Below, in pieces: positions 32,101 through 43,504 of a stretch of 64,000 bases of DNA. The position numbers and the translations under genes are program-made. The DNA comes from Dermacentor variabilis (taxonomy: Eukaryota > Arthropoda > Arachnida > Ixodida > Ixodidae). Position 1 is the stretch's first letter; each line of letters begins with the position of its first letter. The stretch spans positions 225,789,265 to 225,853,264 of the forward strand of contig NC_134570.1 in assembly GCF_050947875.1 (NCBI RefSeq), written 5' to 3'. The notes under the pieces were generated by a model, which was given only the letters and a program-made list of their open reading frames with translations, was not told where the DNA came from and searched no databases.

Positions 32101-33441
32101 TTGCTGCAACAGTGAAATGTTTTCTTTGGCGGAACAATAATTTGTTCATTCGCTGTTTTGTGCCACTGCTTTATATGTCGTAGTCTGCTATTCACATCAA
32201 AACGCCATCTTACTCCTAACTTCTAAGTTTAATCTTTACATTTACTTCCCCTTCCATGGGTGCATTAAAGTTTTGTTGCATGTATGCAATGGCTTTATTT
32301 TCTTTTGGGTACTATGAGGTTTTGGGTAGGTCACCAATTCTACATATAAAGAACCTGCATCATATCTACTGATTATTGGTAGCCACGTGGAAAGCAGGCC
32401 AACGCAGTGAATATGTAATGGCTAAAAATCACTCCGCATACTTAGATGGTCTGTTGCGATTTTTAGGCTTGCCAAACTTAAAATAACACGACAGTGCAAG
32501 CCAGAAGGTACTTAAATTTAGAAAAATATACAAAGAATTCTTCGGTTATGCATTATGTTGAGTGTTTATTAAGTAAAGACTGGCAGATTTTATTCCGTAA
32601 TGAAGCTGTGAACAGCCATGCAGCTCAATATAATCACAGTCGCAAAGGCTCTGTGCTGCAGACATGCAGAAATGTATATGAAGTTTATTAAATAAATATT
32701 CACGTAACATCTGATGAGAACGCAGTTGCCGTATACATGCAGTCGTGCAGGTAGGTCTGCATAATCAATGAGCGCAAGAAAATTAGGCCATATAAATCGC
32801 TCAGTGGCTTGTTTTATTTGAAATCAATTATGCCCGAACTACACACAAACGAAAAATTATCACATATCTGTCTCAATATGACAAACATAAATGAGGGGGG
32901 AAATGGTAAGACGAGGAGAACAAAGCGAGAAAGCGATTGGGCTTGGTTCGGAACCTGACAGCAGCTTCAAAGCATGGCCAGAAGGTTGGCCCAGGATGCT
33001 AGACAATAGATGTATGTTGGGAAGAGTTCGAGGGCATAGTGGTCAACTCCATGCTTGATCCACGGTACTATCTGCAATGCGTGTCAATAAGCGGTCTCCT
33101 GAAAGTTGTTTCTCATGTAAGCATGGTTGTGTATGTTTTAGCTCAAGAACGGAAGTTATGGTTACCTGCTTCTGTGCCTGAATTGACAAATTAGCACGCT
33201 TAATAAATCAGGACATGTCAATAGTGTACTGAGTAGGCGTAAGTTAGCAGGCTAGGATTTTCTTTGTCTTGAGTTATATTTCTCATCATTTTACCTGTTG
33301 CACAATGTAGACCGATGATGGCCCAAGACAAGAAGGAAGATGAAAAATTGAATGCATACATGACTTTCTTTAATGAAAAAAAAAATGAATGTTTTCTGCT
33401 TCAATGTCATAATACATACCAGCCAACTTTTACTATTTCAT
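29119..33441. other. AT-rich unassigned region
   Basis: No open frame with recognisable similarity was found on either strand. The only clear structure is a ~120-bp degenerate tandem repeat at 31080-31540. Coding-length frames here lack domain motifs and look like chance openings. Confidence 0.55.
31080..31540. repeat. Degenerate ~120-bp tandem repeat
   Basis: CCAGCCTTGCAAAC at 31127 recurs as CCAGCCTTGTGA at 31249 and ACAGCCTTGCAA at 31369 (spacing 122 and 120). A second anchor, resembling GGGCTAGGCCTG, recurs near 31085, 31199, 31322, 31439 and 31514. The anchors are separated by mostly diverged sequence, so the array is old. Confidence 0.7.
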
Positions 33442-34025
33442 CAGCAGCGGCTGTGCCGACCGGTTCACTAAATCTGCGCATTTCATACACAGGACACCAC
33501 CACCTTTCCCGGTGGCTTTGGGTCTGCATCTTCGGGGGATCACCGTTGCACGTGCCGTATCTCTTCGACTATCGTACGTTTCGCCACTTATCTAAATACT
33601 GCCGTTGCCTCCAGTGTGACGTCAGCGAGCCGTGGACAAGGATTGGCTGTCTGAAGGAGGCGCCGACTACAAAAGGAACTGTGCCTCACCGCTGATCCTT
33701 ACTTGGCAGCAGCGGCTGTGCCCACCGGTTCGCTAAATCTGCGCATTTTATACACAGGACAGCACCGCCTTTCCCGGTGGCTTTGGGTCTGCATCTTCGG
33801 CGGATCACCATTGCACGTGCCGTATCTCTTCGACTATCGCACGTTTCGCCGCTCATCTAAAAACTGCCGTTGCCTCCAGTGTGACGTCAGCGAGCCGTGG
33901 ACAAGGATTGGCTGCCTGAAGGAGGCGCCGACTACAAAAGGAACTGTGCCTCACCGCTGATCCTCACTTGGCAGCAGCGGCTCTGCCGACCGTTTCACTA
34001 AAGCTGCGCATTTTATACACAGGTT
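33442..34025 (+). repeat. Tandem 265-bp monomers, candidate promoter array
   Basis: CAGCAGCGGCT starts units at 33442, 33707 and 33972, exactly 265 bases apart. Units 1 and 2 are near-identical over full length (sharing GTGACGTCAGCGAGCCGTGG); unit 3 stops after about 54 bases and runs into the ORF1 leader. The position directly upstream of ORF1 resembles the 5' promoter monomers of mouse L1. Each full unit contains TGACGTCA, a perfect CRE/ATF site. Confidence 0.88.
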
Positions 34026-34128
34026 TGTGCAATCATTTGTAGCCAATTTTTATTTTGTTCTATTTATTTTTTTCCCTGACGCTGCTGCCAAGCTCTTGTA
34101 CTAGTGTTTGCTGAACTGCTAATTTTAA

Positions 34129-34869
34129 ATACCTTCTGAAGTGACAAAACTGTTGAAAGATTTTAAACAAGAAATGCGAGATATGCTCAGTGCACTCGAG
34201 AAAGAACTTCGAAAAGAATATAAAGACCTGAAAAAATCCGTAGATTTCTTTAGTGAACAGTTTGTTGCTATGGCTGAGCGCAGTGCAAAATTGGAAAAGG
34301 AAAACTCAGCGCTAAAGAAAGAAAATGCCGCACTATCACAGGAATGCAAAGGACTAAAACAACAACTATCTGACCTTGAAGACCGGGTGACAAACCAAGA
34401 ACAGTGCTCGAGGAACCGGAACATTGAGATTAAAGGTGTTCCGGTAAGCAAGGACGAGAACCTGCCTTCAATTTTGAGCAAACTAGGCGACGTCATAAGT
34501 TGACCCATTTCTAATTCCGATGTAGACATATGCCATCGTGTGCCAAGGAAAGACATAGGATGTCCTAACATTGTCGTGCAGTTCCGCTCTCGTGCGAAAC
34601 TGGAAGCGGTGATTGAAAAGGCCAGGAAAAATTGAATTTCAACCTCTGATTTTGGTTACCAGAGTGCTGATGGTTCCAGTTATGCCCCGGTATTTATTAA
34701 TGAACGCATTTTCATCGCCTTGAAGAAACTCCTTGGACAAGTTGTTGAGCGACAGAAAAAAGCATGGAAGCACGCGCGGACAGAGGGCGGCAAAATTTTC
34801 GCGCGCAAAACAAACACTTCGAAAGTACTGCGCATATCTTGCGTTGCGTACATCGATAAGATGAAATGA
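34129..34869 (+). pseudogene. ORF1 coiled-coil RNA-binding protein of CR1/L2-like element
   Basis: The open frame begins after a TAA at 34126; its first codon is ATA at 34129-34131, where related ORF1 proteins would start with Met, so the start codon is probably lost. The first ~90 residues are heptad-like (EKELRKEYKDLKKSVDFF, AKLEKENSALKKENAALSQ), a long coiled coil. An RNA-binding region follows (NRNIEIKGVPVSKDENLPS, VDICHRVPRKD, IVVQFRSRAKLEAVIEKARK). In-frame TGA codons interrupt it at about 34501 and 34633. The distal part (APVFINERIFIALKKLLGQ, GGKIFARKTNTSKVLRI) reaches the stop at 34867-34869, which overlaps the ORF2 start region. The normal protein trimerises and chaperones the element RNA. 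Confidence 0.82.
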
Positions 34870-37684
34870 GGATCCAGGAATCCGAGCACTTTTTTCAACC
34901 GCCATTCACATCGATGGCTAGTAAATCGCTGAACCCTGCAGATGTGACTAAAATTTATCCTGAGAAAACATGCACATCTTTCTTCCTGTTAAACACTCGG
35001 TCAGCGCGCAATAAGTCTGATGAGCTGTGTGCCTTGCTTTCAAGTTTTTGCTTTCCATTTGATGTTATTACGCCCTGTGAAACAAACACGAAGTAATACA
35101 GATCCCGGGTTACATAAGACATTACCTAAATCGCTCAGTCAAGAACGATGGAGGAGTACTTTTCATGGCCAGAGAAAGCTTCCCAGTGTGATAAAATCGA
35201 CGACTTTACGGCGGTCACACCTGACTTTGAAATTTTGACCGTCATTCATAACAAAAGCATATTTTCTGTTTTATATCGCCCTGCAGGAGGGAACGTGGCA
35301 AAGTTTTTTACATATATGGAAAACTTCTTATCCTGGATAAATGAAAACAGTTCTGAATTCGTCCTGGGCGGTGATATATAGATGTTAACATGTTGAACCA
35401 AACACGGCTGCGTACTGATTTCACTCGACTATTAGAAGCTAATGCATGTTTTAACGCAATTACTGCCCCAACTCGCATTAGCAACGACTTTGAAAGTTTG
35501 CTCGATGTTTTTATTACAAACATTGAATCTCGAACTATTAACTACGGAGTAATCAGCGCTCATATTAGCGATCATTTGCCAGTATTTCTTCTCTTGGAAT
35601 CGTATGTCTCGGCTGAACAGCCGAAGCAGTGTCCTCCATCGACTATTTAAGATATTAATCCGTCTACACTTGAGGAGTTCCGCACAACAATATCAAAAAT
35701 AAATTGGCGTGTGGTGCACAATCAGTCTGACGTAGATGCCGCGTACGAGTCATTTTTGCGTCTTTTCAAAAAGGCTTACTCGGAATCTTTTCATCCTAAA
35801 ACACTGAAGCCTAGAAAAGCTAGAAAACCTTGGATAACCAATGCACTTCGGAATCTAATCAAACAAAAAGATGTTCTATTCAAACGTTTTTTGGACACAA
35901 GAGACACATACCATCTATCCGAATTTAAGAAATTTCGAGATAAGTTAACTGGTACTCTTAGACAAGCTAAGAAAGATTACCTTCTCAGGTTGTTCAATCC
36001 TGAAGCTATAAAGCGAACGGATGTCACGTGGAGAAACCTTAGCACAGTGCTTAACATTAGACGTCAGCATTCAGAGGGCGTACGAGAATTGTTAGTTAAC
36101 GGGGAACGTTCATCAGGCGCGGATTTATCAAACGCTTTTAATAGTTATCTTGTGTCCCTCGTACATAGTTTGCACGATCCACGCTCCGAAGAGTACCTCA
36201 ATTCCAGAAATTGTGATAGTGCTTTTTTTACTTCCAACTAGCGCCGAAGAAATTTATCTCACGTTCTGCGAAATAGCAAAAGCTGCGATATTGATGACCT
36301 GCAAATACGCCCCGTAAAACGCGTTTTAGATCTGATATGCCCAGTTCAGCATGTGTATAATCTGTGCTTTGTCAACGGTATATTTCCCAAGCGCATGCAG
36401 CTCGCAAAGGTTACAGTGCTCTTCAAAGCCGGTGATAAAAACAACCTGTCCAACTACAGACGAATATCCATTTTGCCTGTATTTTTAAAATGCCTAGAAA
36501 AATTTATAACACTGAGAATGACCGCTTTCTGCGAAAAACACAATATTATTACTGACCGTCAGTTCGGTTTTCGGAAGGGTCGCTCGACAGAGTTAGCTCT
36601 ACTAACACAAAAGGAACTAATACCACAAGCATTTGAGCAAAATTTAGTGACACTACGCGTTTTCATCGATTTTTCAAAGGCCTTTTACACAATTAACCAC
36701 ACCACTCTGCTAACAAAACTTGACATTTATGGTTTCAGGGGCCCCTTCCTTGGCTTAATCAAAAGCTACCTGCAGTTCAGGTGTCAAAGGATTTCAATAA
36801 ATACCTATTTCCGATAACTTACCCATTCATTCTGGTGTACCTCTAGGAAGCATTCTTGGACCTTATTTATTTAGCATTTACGTAAACGATATAATTAATA
36901 TTGACACCACTGCCCGGTTCGTCATATGCGCTGATGACACTATTCTGTTCTTTACATCTGGTTGTGCAAGGGACCTGTTGGCTCTTGCGAACGCTGCTTT
37001 AAGTGAACTTAATCGATGGAATTCATTGAATTCACTGTCTATAAATAAAAACAAGACAAAGGCTGTACTTTTCAACCTAAAAACAAAAATGTCCACATTG
37101 ACGCCCATTTGGTAATGGGTTCCTCGATTATCAACATTGTGCCATCTATTAAATGCCTCGGGGTCGTATTTCAAGAAAACTTAGTTTGGAATCTTTATAC
37201 AGACTCAGTTGCTAACAAAATCGCTCGTGTTGTGGGAATACTAATGAAACTTCGATTTTTTTCTTCCCTTGAGCGTCAAAAAATTGCTTTATAACTCTCT
37301 CTTCCTGTCCCATAATAATTACTGCCATTTAGTCTGGGGAAACACCACGATGTCTAACACACAAAACTTATTCTATTGCAGAAGAAAGCAGTGCGCGCTA
37401 TCGCCAATTCTTCATATGACGCTCACACGCAGCCCCTTTTCAGCGCCCTTAATTTCCAACCCGTCACCTCCATATATCGTAGTATTTTACTCAAGCGTTT
37501 CACTACGGCGAAAAAACAGAACACGAAATTTTTCGAGAATTTATCTCTATTGACAATGAATTCTAACATTTACAACACACATCACAGAGAAACATGGTAC
37601 GTTCCTAAAGCGCGCACTAGCTACGGTCAACAAATGTTACGCCACACACTGCCATCTTTGTTAAAGTCATTGGAAACTCAATAG
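34866..37684 (+). pseudogene. ORF2 endonuclease/reverse transcriptase of CR1/L2-like element
   Basis: The fragments are collinear. Endonuclease comes first (FFLLNTRSARNKSDEL, FDVITPCETN, ILTVIHNKSIFSVLYRP, EFVLGGDI, FESLLDVFITN, HISDHLPVF). A linker follows (KPRKARKPWITNALRNLIKQKDVLF). The RT has NLSNYRRISILPVFLKCLEKF, QFGFRKGRSTELAL, RVFIDFSKAFYTINH, GVPLGSILGPYLFSIYVND and catalytic CADD. The distal region has LYNSLFLSHNNYC and a terminal helix-rich segment ending at 37684. Stops or frame changes lie near 35094, 35382, 35650, 36241, 36817, 37117 and 37294. RNase H is absent, as expected for CR1/L2. The catalytic box reads CADD where most members have a Tyr or Phe in first position. Confidence 0.85.
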
Positions 37685-38115
37685 ACGCCTATCTCTCCTT
37701 TTAATAGGCTCATTGTGTATTCCTTTTTTTTCTCTTTTTTTGTTTTGCTCTTGTATACGCTGACGCCATGAATGCTTAACCAATTTTCTCTGCTTGTCAA
37801 TAACTTATTATTTATAGATGTGAATTTCAAGGCTGAATTATTTGTGTCATTTCATACTATTCGCTTTCTGTAATACAATTTCTTGCAACATTCTATTGTT
37901 AATTTTTCTACCCGTATGCATTTCTGTTATACAATGTTCACTAATGCTCACTTTTTTTTCTCGTTTATCCATTATTGTATGTTGGTGTTCTCTTTATTGT
38001 GCACAGTGCCATTTTTGTAGGGGGTACAGACCCCGTCAAGCCGAATTCATTTGGCTTTTTGTCTGTACTCCTGCCTTCTGTACATGTATAGATGCAAATA
38101 AACTTGAATTGAATC
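37685..38115 (+). other. 3' UTR and tail of CR1/L2-like element
   Basis: A T-rich UTR leads to a stem-forming block with TAGGGGGTACAGACCCCGTC (about 38018-38037) and AAGCCGAATTCATTTGGCTT (38038-38057). It ends in ATAAACTTGAATTGAAT. Such terminal hairpins plus a pentamer tail are what the RT of this group recognises. Confidence 0.65.
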
Positions 38116-38756
38116 AGAAAATGTCAGGTTTCTAGAGGTTGCTTATAATTCTTCTAACAAATAATTATAACACAAATAATTATAATGTGGGCATTCCTTG
38201 GGCACTCATCATCTGCACACGATCATCATCACATCGTGTTCTTCATCTTTATCTCCTCAAGGGACCCATTTGAACATTGATCGGGGCCTTCAGTGTGATC
38301 GGTCCACCATGTCTTCGGAGCGTATTAAAGGTCATGGTAACTGCTACGTCACAATAACATTTTTTTTTCATTTGCATCCTAGTAAAGGCAAAAACTGATC
38401 TTAACGCAATGCAAATATTATCAATTGGCAATTTTCAGAGCCACACTAGTCAGATCCACTCGGTTATTCAGACTTACTGGCAGCAGTGCCACAAGTAAAA
38501 TGGCAGGTAATATTTTGGCTGACGTTACATAAATATTTTGCGAATAAGTACCGCAAGCATTTGTTTTTCTATGACGTAGATTATGTTTTCTGCAAATACA
38601 GAGCAGTGTGCATTTTCTTAGCGCCTCTACAGAATGAAACCATGTAAGGTTCCCAGAAGTCTTGCATAATTCAGTTTCCTAAAATCAGCTTCGCCACAAT
38701 AGTCTTGCTATACAGTGAAGCATACGCTATGTACGGCTGCAAAACATTATAAAAGT

Positions 38757-39185
38757 GGAAAGGGGCCACTGTCACGGGACATATAAAGTGTTCTTTAATT
38801 ATACGTGTGTGCACCCACCGTCTCCTGTCAGTAAAAGCACCAATACACCTATTAATTGTAGTAGCAGGCCATCAGAGCTACCTTGGACATGGCTGTGGCA
38901 AGGTGAGCTCTTATTTCAACCACCTTGCAAGGATGTAGCTAATATTCTAGAAATAGTAAACACTTAAAAAAACATGAACACTATAAACTTTTCCGTGATA
39001 AACAAAATGTTACTTTCTTACAGCTAGGGCCCCACTTTCCACCCCAGAACATGGGCCTTAAATCTCCACAGAAACAGCTTTGAATGGCTGCCAGTACAGT
39101 TATTACATGTGTCGGTGTTTGTACTATGACAGGGGACAGTAGGTGTGCGCATGTGTAATTAAGGAACACAGATGTCCTGTGACAA
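38757..39185. repeat. Imperfect ~200-bp inverted repeat (fold-back, MITE-like)
   Basis: The left arm (CTGTCACGGGACATA..., TTCTTTAATTATACGTGTGTGCAC..., GTCTCCTGTCA) matches in reverse complement the right arm (TTGTCACAGGACAT..., TTCCTTAATTACACATGCGCAC..., GTCCCCTGTCA). The arms meet near 38970-38985 with little spacer. Similarity fades toward the centre. No coding capacity is evident. Confidence 0.75.
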
Positions 39186-39954
39186 CGGCTGTATTACAGA
39201 AAAACTTGACTTTAGTAAACCGAATTATGCAACGTTTTTAGACACTAGCCCAAAGCCAAATAAATTACTTGTGCAGAAAACAATTCTCAGAATTTCTTAC
39301 TATATTTCAGCGTTTTCTGTCTGCAATGGAAGTACTTTTTGCATATAAAGTTAAGTCTGTAATAGAAATGATTTCTTTGTGTGTAAATTGTCTACCGGGT
39401 ATCTCAAGCGCCAAGAAGAACACAAAAGCAAGATGACATACAACACTAGAAGCTGAAATTTGGCGTAGAGAGCACTAACTAGCATGAATATTAGTTCTTG
39501 TGTAAACGTATTTTGACCATGACTTGAACAACCCTGTTGACTTAATGCTGAATATAAAAGACAAGTTTTTAAGGAATGAAAATGCGCAGGGTAGGCTCAT
39601 CAGAAACAATAAGCTTTGTCTCTTAGTGAGGGTTTCTCACAAGTTTAAATGTGATTTCTAATGAAAGCTAATTTTGAATGCTGATAATTTTAAAAATTCT
39701 ATCACATTAAAGTCATTTAATGGGGATCTAGCTTCTTCGCTTCTTCCTCCAAGTTTGGCGTCGCCATCTAACCAAGTAGATATAGCAGGATACAGCTGTA
39801 CAATGGACAGTGAAAACATGAACATTTACAGGACAAAGGACTCCAGCCACACAGACTTAGCGGAAGGGCTCTGCACTTCCGTGATAGGTGTATTTCATAG
39901 CTCATTCAGTTCAGAGATGCTCGAAGAGTAAACATGTTTAATACCTCGGAGCGG

Positions 39955-40185
39955 CGCGACTGTCACCTCTAACGCAGGTGAAAAAAATGAGCTCACATGC
40001 AGGTAGCGCGAGTATAGAACACGCGAGGGGACTTGACCAAAGCAACCGCGGTGTCAGCCGGCCCCGAGATTCTGTGGCACCATGGCTGCCTGGCTTAAAC
40101 AAACAGTGGCTACGGCGGCTACCTCTTCGCTCCGCCTCCAACAAATTGATGACACGGATCACTAAGCCCAGCCATCCCACAACTT
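39955..40185 (+). repeat. Diverged direct repeat, copy 1
   Basis: About 230 bases beginning CGCGACTGTCACCTCTAACG share ordered blocks with 41351-41569, including GAACA..., ACACCATGGCT, AGTGGCTA.GG.GGCTACCTCTTC and CCCAGCC.TCCCACAACTT. The two copies are offset by 1384-1396 bases in the same orientation. Confidence 0.75.
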
Positions 40186-41350
40186 GATGACCAGGACGAC
40201 CGAGCCCTGCCATGCCAGCATCAGCGCAGACTTTACCAAGGCGAGTAGAGACGTGGCCTTGCACGGTTCGGCAGATGTCCTGCGCTTGTAGGGTGCCCGC
40301 GAATTCTACATTAGCATTGCGGACATCTGGTTCATCCAGCTAAACAGAGATTTCCTTCTCAACAAGGTTCCAGGCCCTGGCTCTCAGCCCCTGCTCCGAC
40401 TTCTACAACGACTTGTGGGCAGCCGTCCTTGCTCACTACGTCCCCTCGAGCGCTCACTCTACTCCAGCCGGCGCTCCATCACAACAGCTCTCGCCATCTA
40501 TCGCGTCATTCTGCGTCTCGTCGTCCCACATCACCTGTGTCCACCCGTGCCGGTCGTCAGCATGCGCCGACCCCAGCATCAAACCTCTAGTCGGTCCGGG
40601 AGCCTCCTCCCCAGCTCAAAGGCAGCTGCTCGACGACTCTTTCCAAGGAATTCACTGGGTCAAACGCAAGCGCTTTAGGCTACTCTACAGCTCATCGCTC
40701 TCCTTCCTTGGGCGTTCCCACAAGCTGCCTGCTTTCCATTTGGGGCACCTCACTCATCACCAATTCAGAGGCTCATCTATCGGCTCCACAAGGCGCAAAT
40801 TTCACTCTCGCTGGCGCGGCGACGCCACAAGCACAACCTTCGTGATGCATTCAGTGATGCATTAGGAGTGACCACTACAATCCTGATGCTATTGGCATTC
40901 GAAATTCCACTGCAAGCAGCAGCAGGCAAGCCTTCCGATGTTGTGCTCACACCTTCCGCGGATGCATGGCCTACCGACGTTTTGCAGGAGCATCTCTGCC
41001 ATCTTGTTTCTTCAGTACCAAAACCACTTCTACGTTAACAACATGAGTGACCAACACTTGTGCTGTCTCCACGCAAGTCCCGAGCTGCCAGAGGGTCTAC
41101 TTTTGGAGGTCCGACTTCTACAGGACCGGGCATCTACGAGTGCCTGCGGTACGTTGCGATTTTGCGCTCTGGTATCATTGTGGCCGCGCCTCACTCACAA
41201 CCTACGCTGCCGGTGCTGCCTGGTACATATCTCTCAGATTGCATGAACTTGACAATACCAATGATGACACGCTCTGCACACTTTACCTGGGCTTTGCCTT
41301 AGGACTGTATTTCATTTGCACTTCGCACTAGGAGGTGGGCCCTGTAGCCG

Positions 41351-41569
41351 CGCGACTATCGTCTCCAACGCAGGCAAAGAAGATGGGCTCACGCACAGGC
41401 AGAGCAAGAATAGAACATGCTAACGCGCGCTACCTGAACGGCCGCTCTCAAGATCCCGCGACACCATGGCTTGCTGGCTCGAATAAGCAGTGGCTATGGT
41501 GGCTACCTCTTCATGCTGCCTCCCATAAATTCGTGACCAGGATAACCGAACCCAGCCTTCCCACAACTT
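41351..41569 (+). repeat. Diverged direct repeat, copy 2
   Basis: This is the partner of 39955-40185. The pair could be old LTRs of a small non-autonomous retrotransposon or two copies of one short repeat; no TG..CA ends, primer site or polypurine tract could be settled. Confidence 0.75.
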
Positions 41570-43177
41570 TGTACATACACCTCTGCTCACAGTGCTTCCG
41601 TCGCAAGTCAGAAAAACATAGCCTTAGCCTGCAAGTCATTATTCTATTCATGTACTTACCCATGAGGACTTGTTAATTTGAATTCCAACAGAAAGGTTAA
41701 ACATTTACACAAGTCGGAAATGAAAATGGAGCAACTCCCATGCATTATGGGAACCAATGTTATAGTAACATTTTGCGAATAACCCAGCATTTTTATGATT
41801 AACGTGAAATGTTGCTAGGCGGACCGACATGTTTGTGTAAAATGAACAACTATGTGTGTAACGACAGCAAAAAGAGGTCAGTGAACATGATTATGTGACA
41901 CTGACGGCATGATTTCTACTACGGCCATTTGAAGTCAGCTTACGGCATGCAGAGTGTTGCGTTCTACATGTGTATTGGACGAGCATATCAACGAGAAGCA
42001 TGAATTGTGAAGTTATCAGTGATTGTGTGTTATACAGTCGTATATGGCTATGTCATGGGATGTATGTTTAAACAGCGGGGATTTCATAGGTTTCTAAGCT
42101 GAAAGCAGTTTTTTAAAAGCATGTATGGGTTTCTTTGGAAAAAAAACTTCATAGCTGAAAAAAATTGCTCCTGGTCCGTAATGGAACGCAGGACATTGTG
42201 CTAAAGTCAGGTTGATGAGAATTTATTTTTCGTGAACCCTCCTTAATCTTGCGGGCTTCGACAGAACTAATTTACCAATAATTAGGCTTAGCAGTAGGCA
42301 AACGCTCAATGGCCTTGACTTTGACCGCCTCGATGCGTTGGGGTAGCATACAAGAGCTTGTTGGCTGCTAGCCTGCTTCTAAGGTCACATGCAATTTAAA
42401 TGAATTATATTTACTAACACATGCAGGATAGTTCAAATAACATACCTCCATGAACTCATGCACTGCCCAAGATCATAACCGCAAAAAGCACAGTTCACAT
42501 TAGCAGGCATTGCAAAGCATGCCAAGATGCACACCATGAAATTTATTTGAATTATTTGAGTGCTCCCTAATATGGTCATTTAATTGGACACTAAAGGCAA
42601 ATACTAAGTAGATGTGGCCTATTAAAGGAGCATTTCATAAACCACACAGTGCTTGTTTCGTGCCAAGAAAAGACTTAGTATAGGAGAAAATTGCATCTGA
42701 AGGGTTCGCATACGTAGAGAGCAACTCAAATCGCCTGCTCCTGAGGACGGAGAGGCGACGTTGCACCATCACTGCCCTTTACTTCCATCGACGAAAAAAA
42801 CGGTGCCTTACAGACGGTGCTACAGTTCTTTGAGCAAAATGCATACATGCGGCCATGGAGCAACGAAGCCAAGACAGAACGTTGGACTCGCTGCTGCAGC
42901 TGCTCTTGATCAAGTAGCATGGACTGTTCGGGAATTGCGCAACATCACAGAAACGTAGAATTCTCTGTACCTTGCAGTTTGTGTGAGTTTCGCGAGCCAG
43001 TAAAGCCAGCTCAGCACTTCTTAATAACGAAAGTACTGAAACGTGAAAGCGTGGGTGATACCTTCAAGGGTAACCTCAATGGTTTCTTTTTAGAGCGCAG
43101 CTCTTTGGCGTCCGTTCCTGGGTTTCGCGTCGGCATCGTCGTCGGCCTCGTAACCAGCTCCGCCCCCCTTTCATCCC

Positions 43178-43292
43178 CAATCAGAGAGCCAGATCGGTGG
43201 CGGCGGATCTGTATATGTGCACCGCCCGAGCCTGAATTGCCGCTGCCGTTCGCCCTGTGCGGTGGCAATCAGAGAGCCAGATCGGTGGCGGC
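43178..43292 (+). repeat. 27-bp direct repeat, 88-bp period
   Basis: A 27-base sequence containing CAATCAGAGAGCCAGATCGG is exactly repeated at 43178-43204 and 43266-43292 in a GC-rich patch. Confidence 0.9.
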
Positions 43293-43294
43293 TT

Positions 43295-43504
43295 GACATA
43301 AAGACAAACAGCAATTTCCTAACACTTATGCGGGAGAACATCCCGTTCCTCTCGCTCGTAACGCGTCCCACGGCTGTGACAACCTCGCGAGGCACTTGTA
43401 TACATCTCGTCTTTGAGAATCAAGCATTGGTGTACCAAGTCGAACATATATCAGTCTATTTCTCCGACCACAAAGCTTCCTTCATGACTGTCAAGAACTG
43501 TTAG
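43295..43504 (+). pseudogene. AP-endonuclease fragment of a non-LTR retrotransposon
   Basis: A short open frame reads DIKTNSNFLTLMREN, RPTAVTTSRGTCIHLVFEN and ISVYFSDHKASFMTV before a stop at 43502-43504. This is the end of an AP-type endonuclease domain: a TCID-like strand (here TCIH) and the SDH motif. The upstream GDFN part is missing or lies beyond the repeat at 43178-43292. No RT follows. It may be a stray fragment left by 5' and 3' loss, or a domain captured elsewhere. Confidence 0.5.

Larger units (their letters stand above)
33442..38115 (+). mobile_element. CR1/L2-like non-LTR retrotransposon with tandem 5' units
   Basis: The order is: two full and one partial 265-bp tandem units, a coiled-coil ORF1, ORF2 with endonuclease and RT but no RNase H, and a 3' UTR ending AATAAACTTGAATTGAAT. 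That TTGAA-type short tail fits the CR1/L2 group, which also lacks RNase H. ORF1 resembles the L1-type/FP-like ORF1 proteins (coiled coil, RNA-binding fold). Both ORFs carry stops and frameshifts. Confidence 0.85.
38116..43177. other. Unassigned region with two repeat structures
   Basis: No supported gene is present. It contains an imperfect inverted repeat (38757-39185) and a diverged direct-repeat pair (39955-40185 and 41351-41569). Open frames of up to 150 codons between those repeats (for example 40413-40865) carry no motif I recognise; the 40.2-41.3 kb stretch is GC-richer than its surroundings. The stretches 39186-39954 and 41570-43177 show nothing. Confidence 0.5.

Noticed and set aside
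40413..40865. A 150-codon plus-strand open frame between the direct repeats.
   Set aside because: Composition is Ser/His/Pro-rich with no recognised motif, overlapping open frames exist in other phases, and no start context or neighbour supports it.
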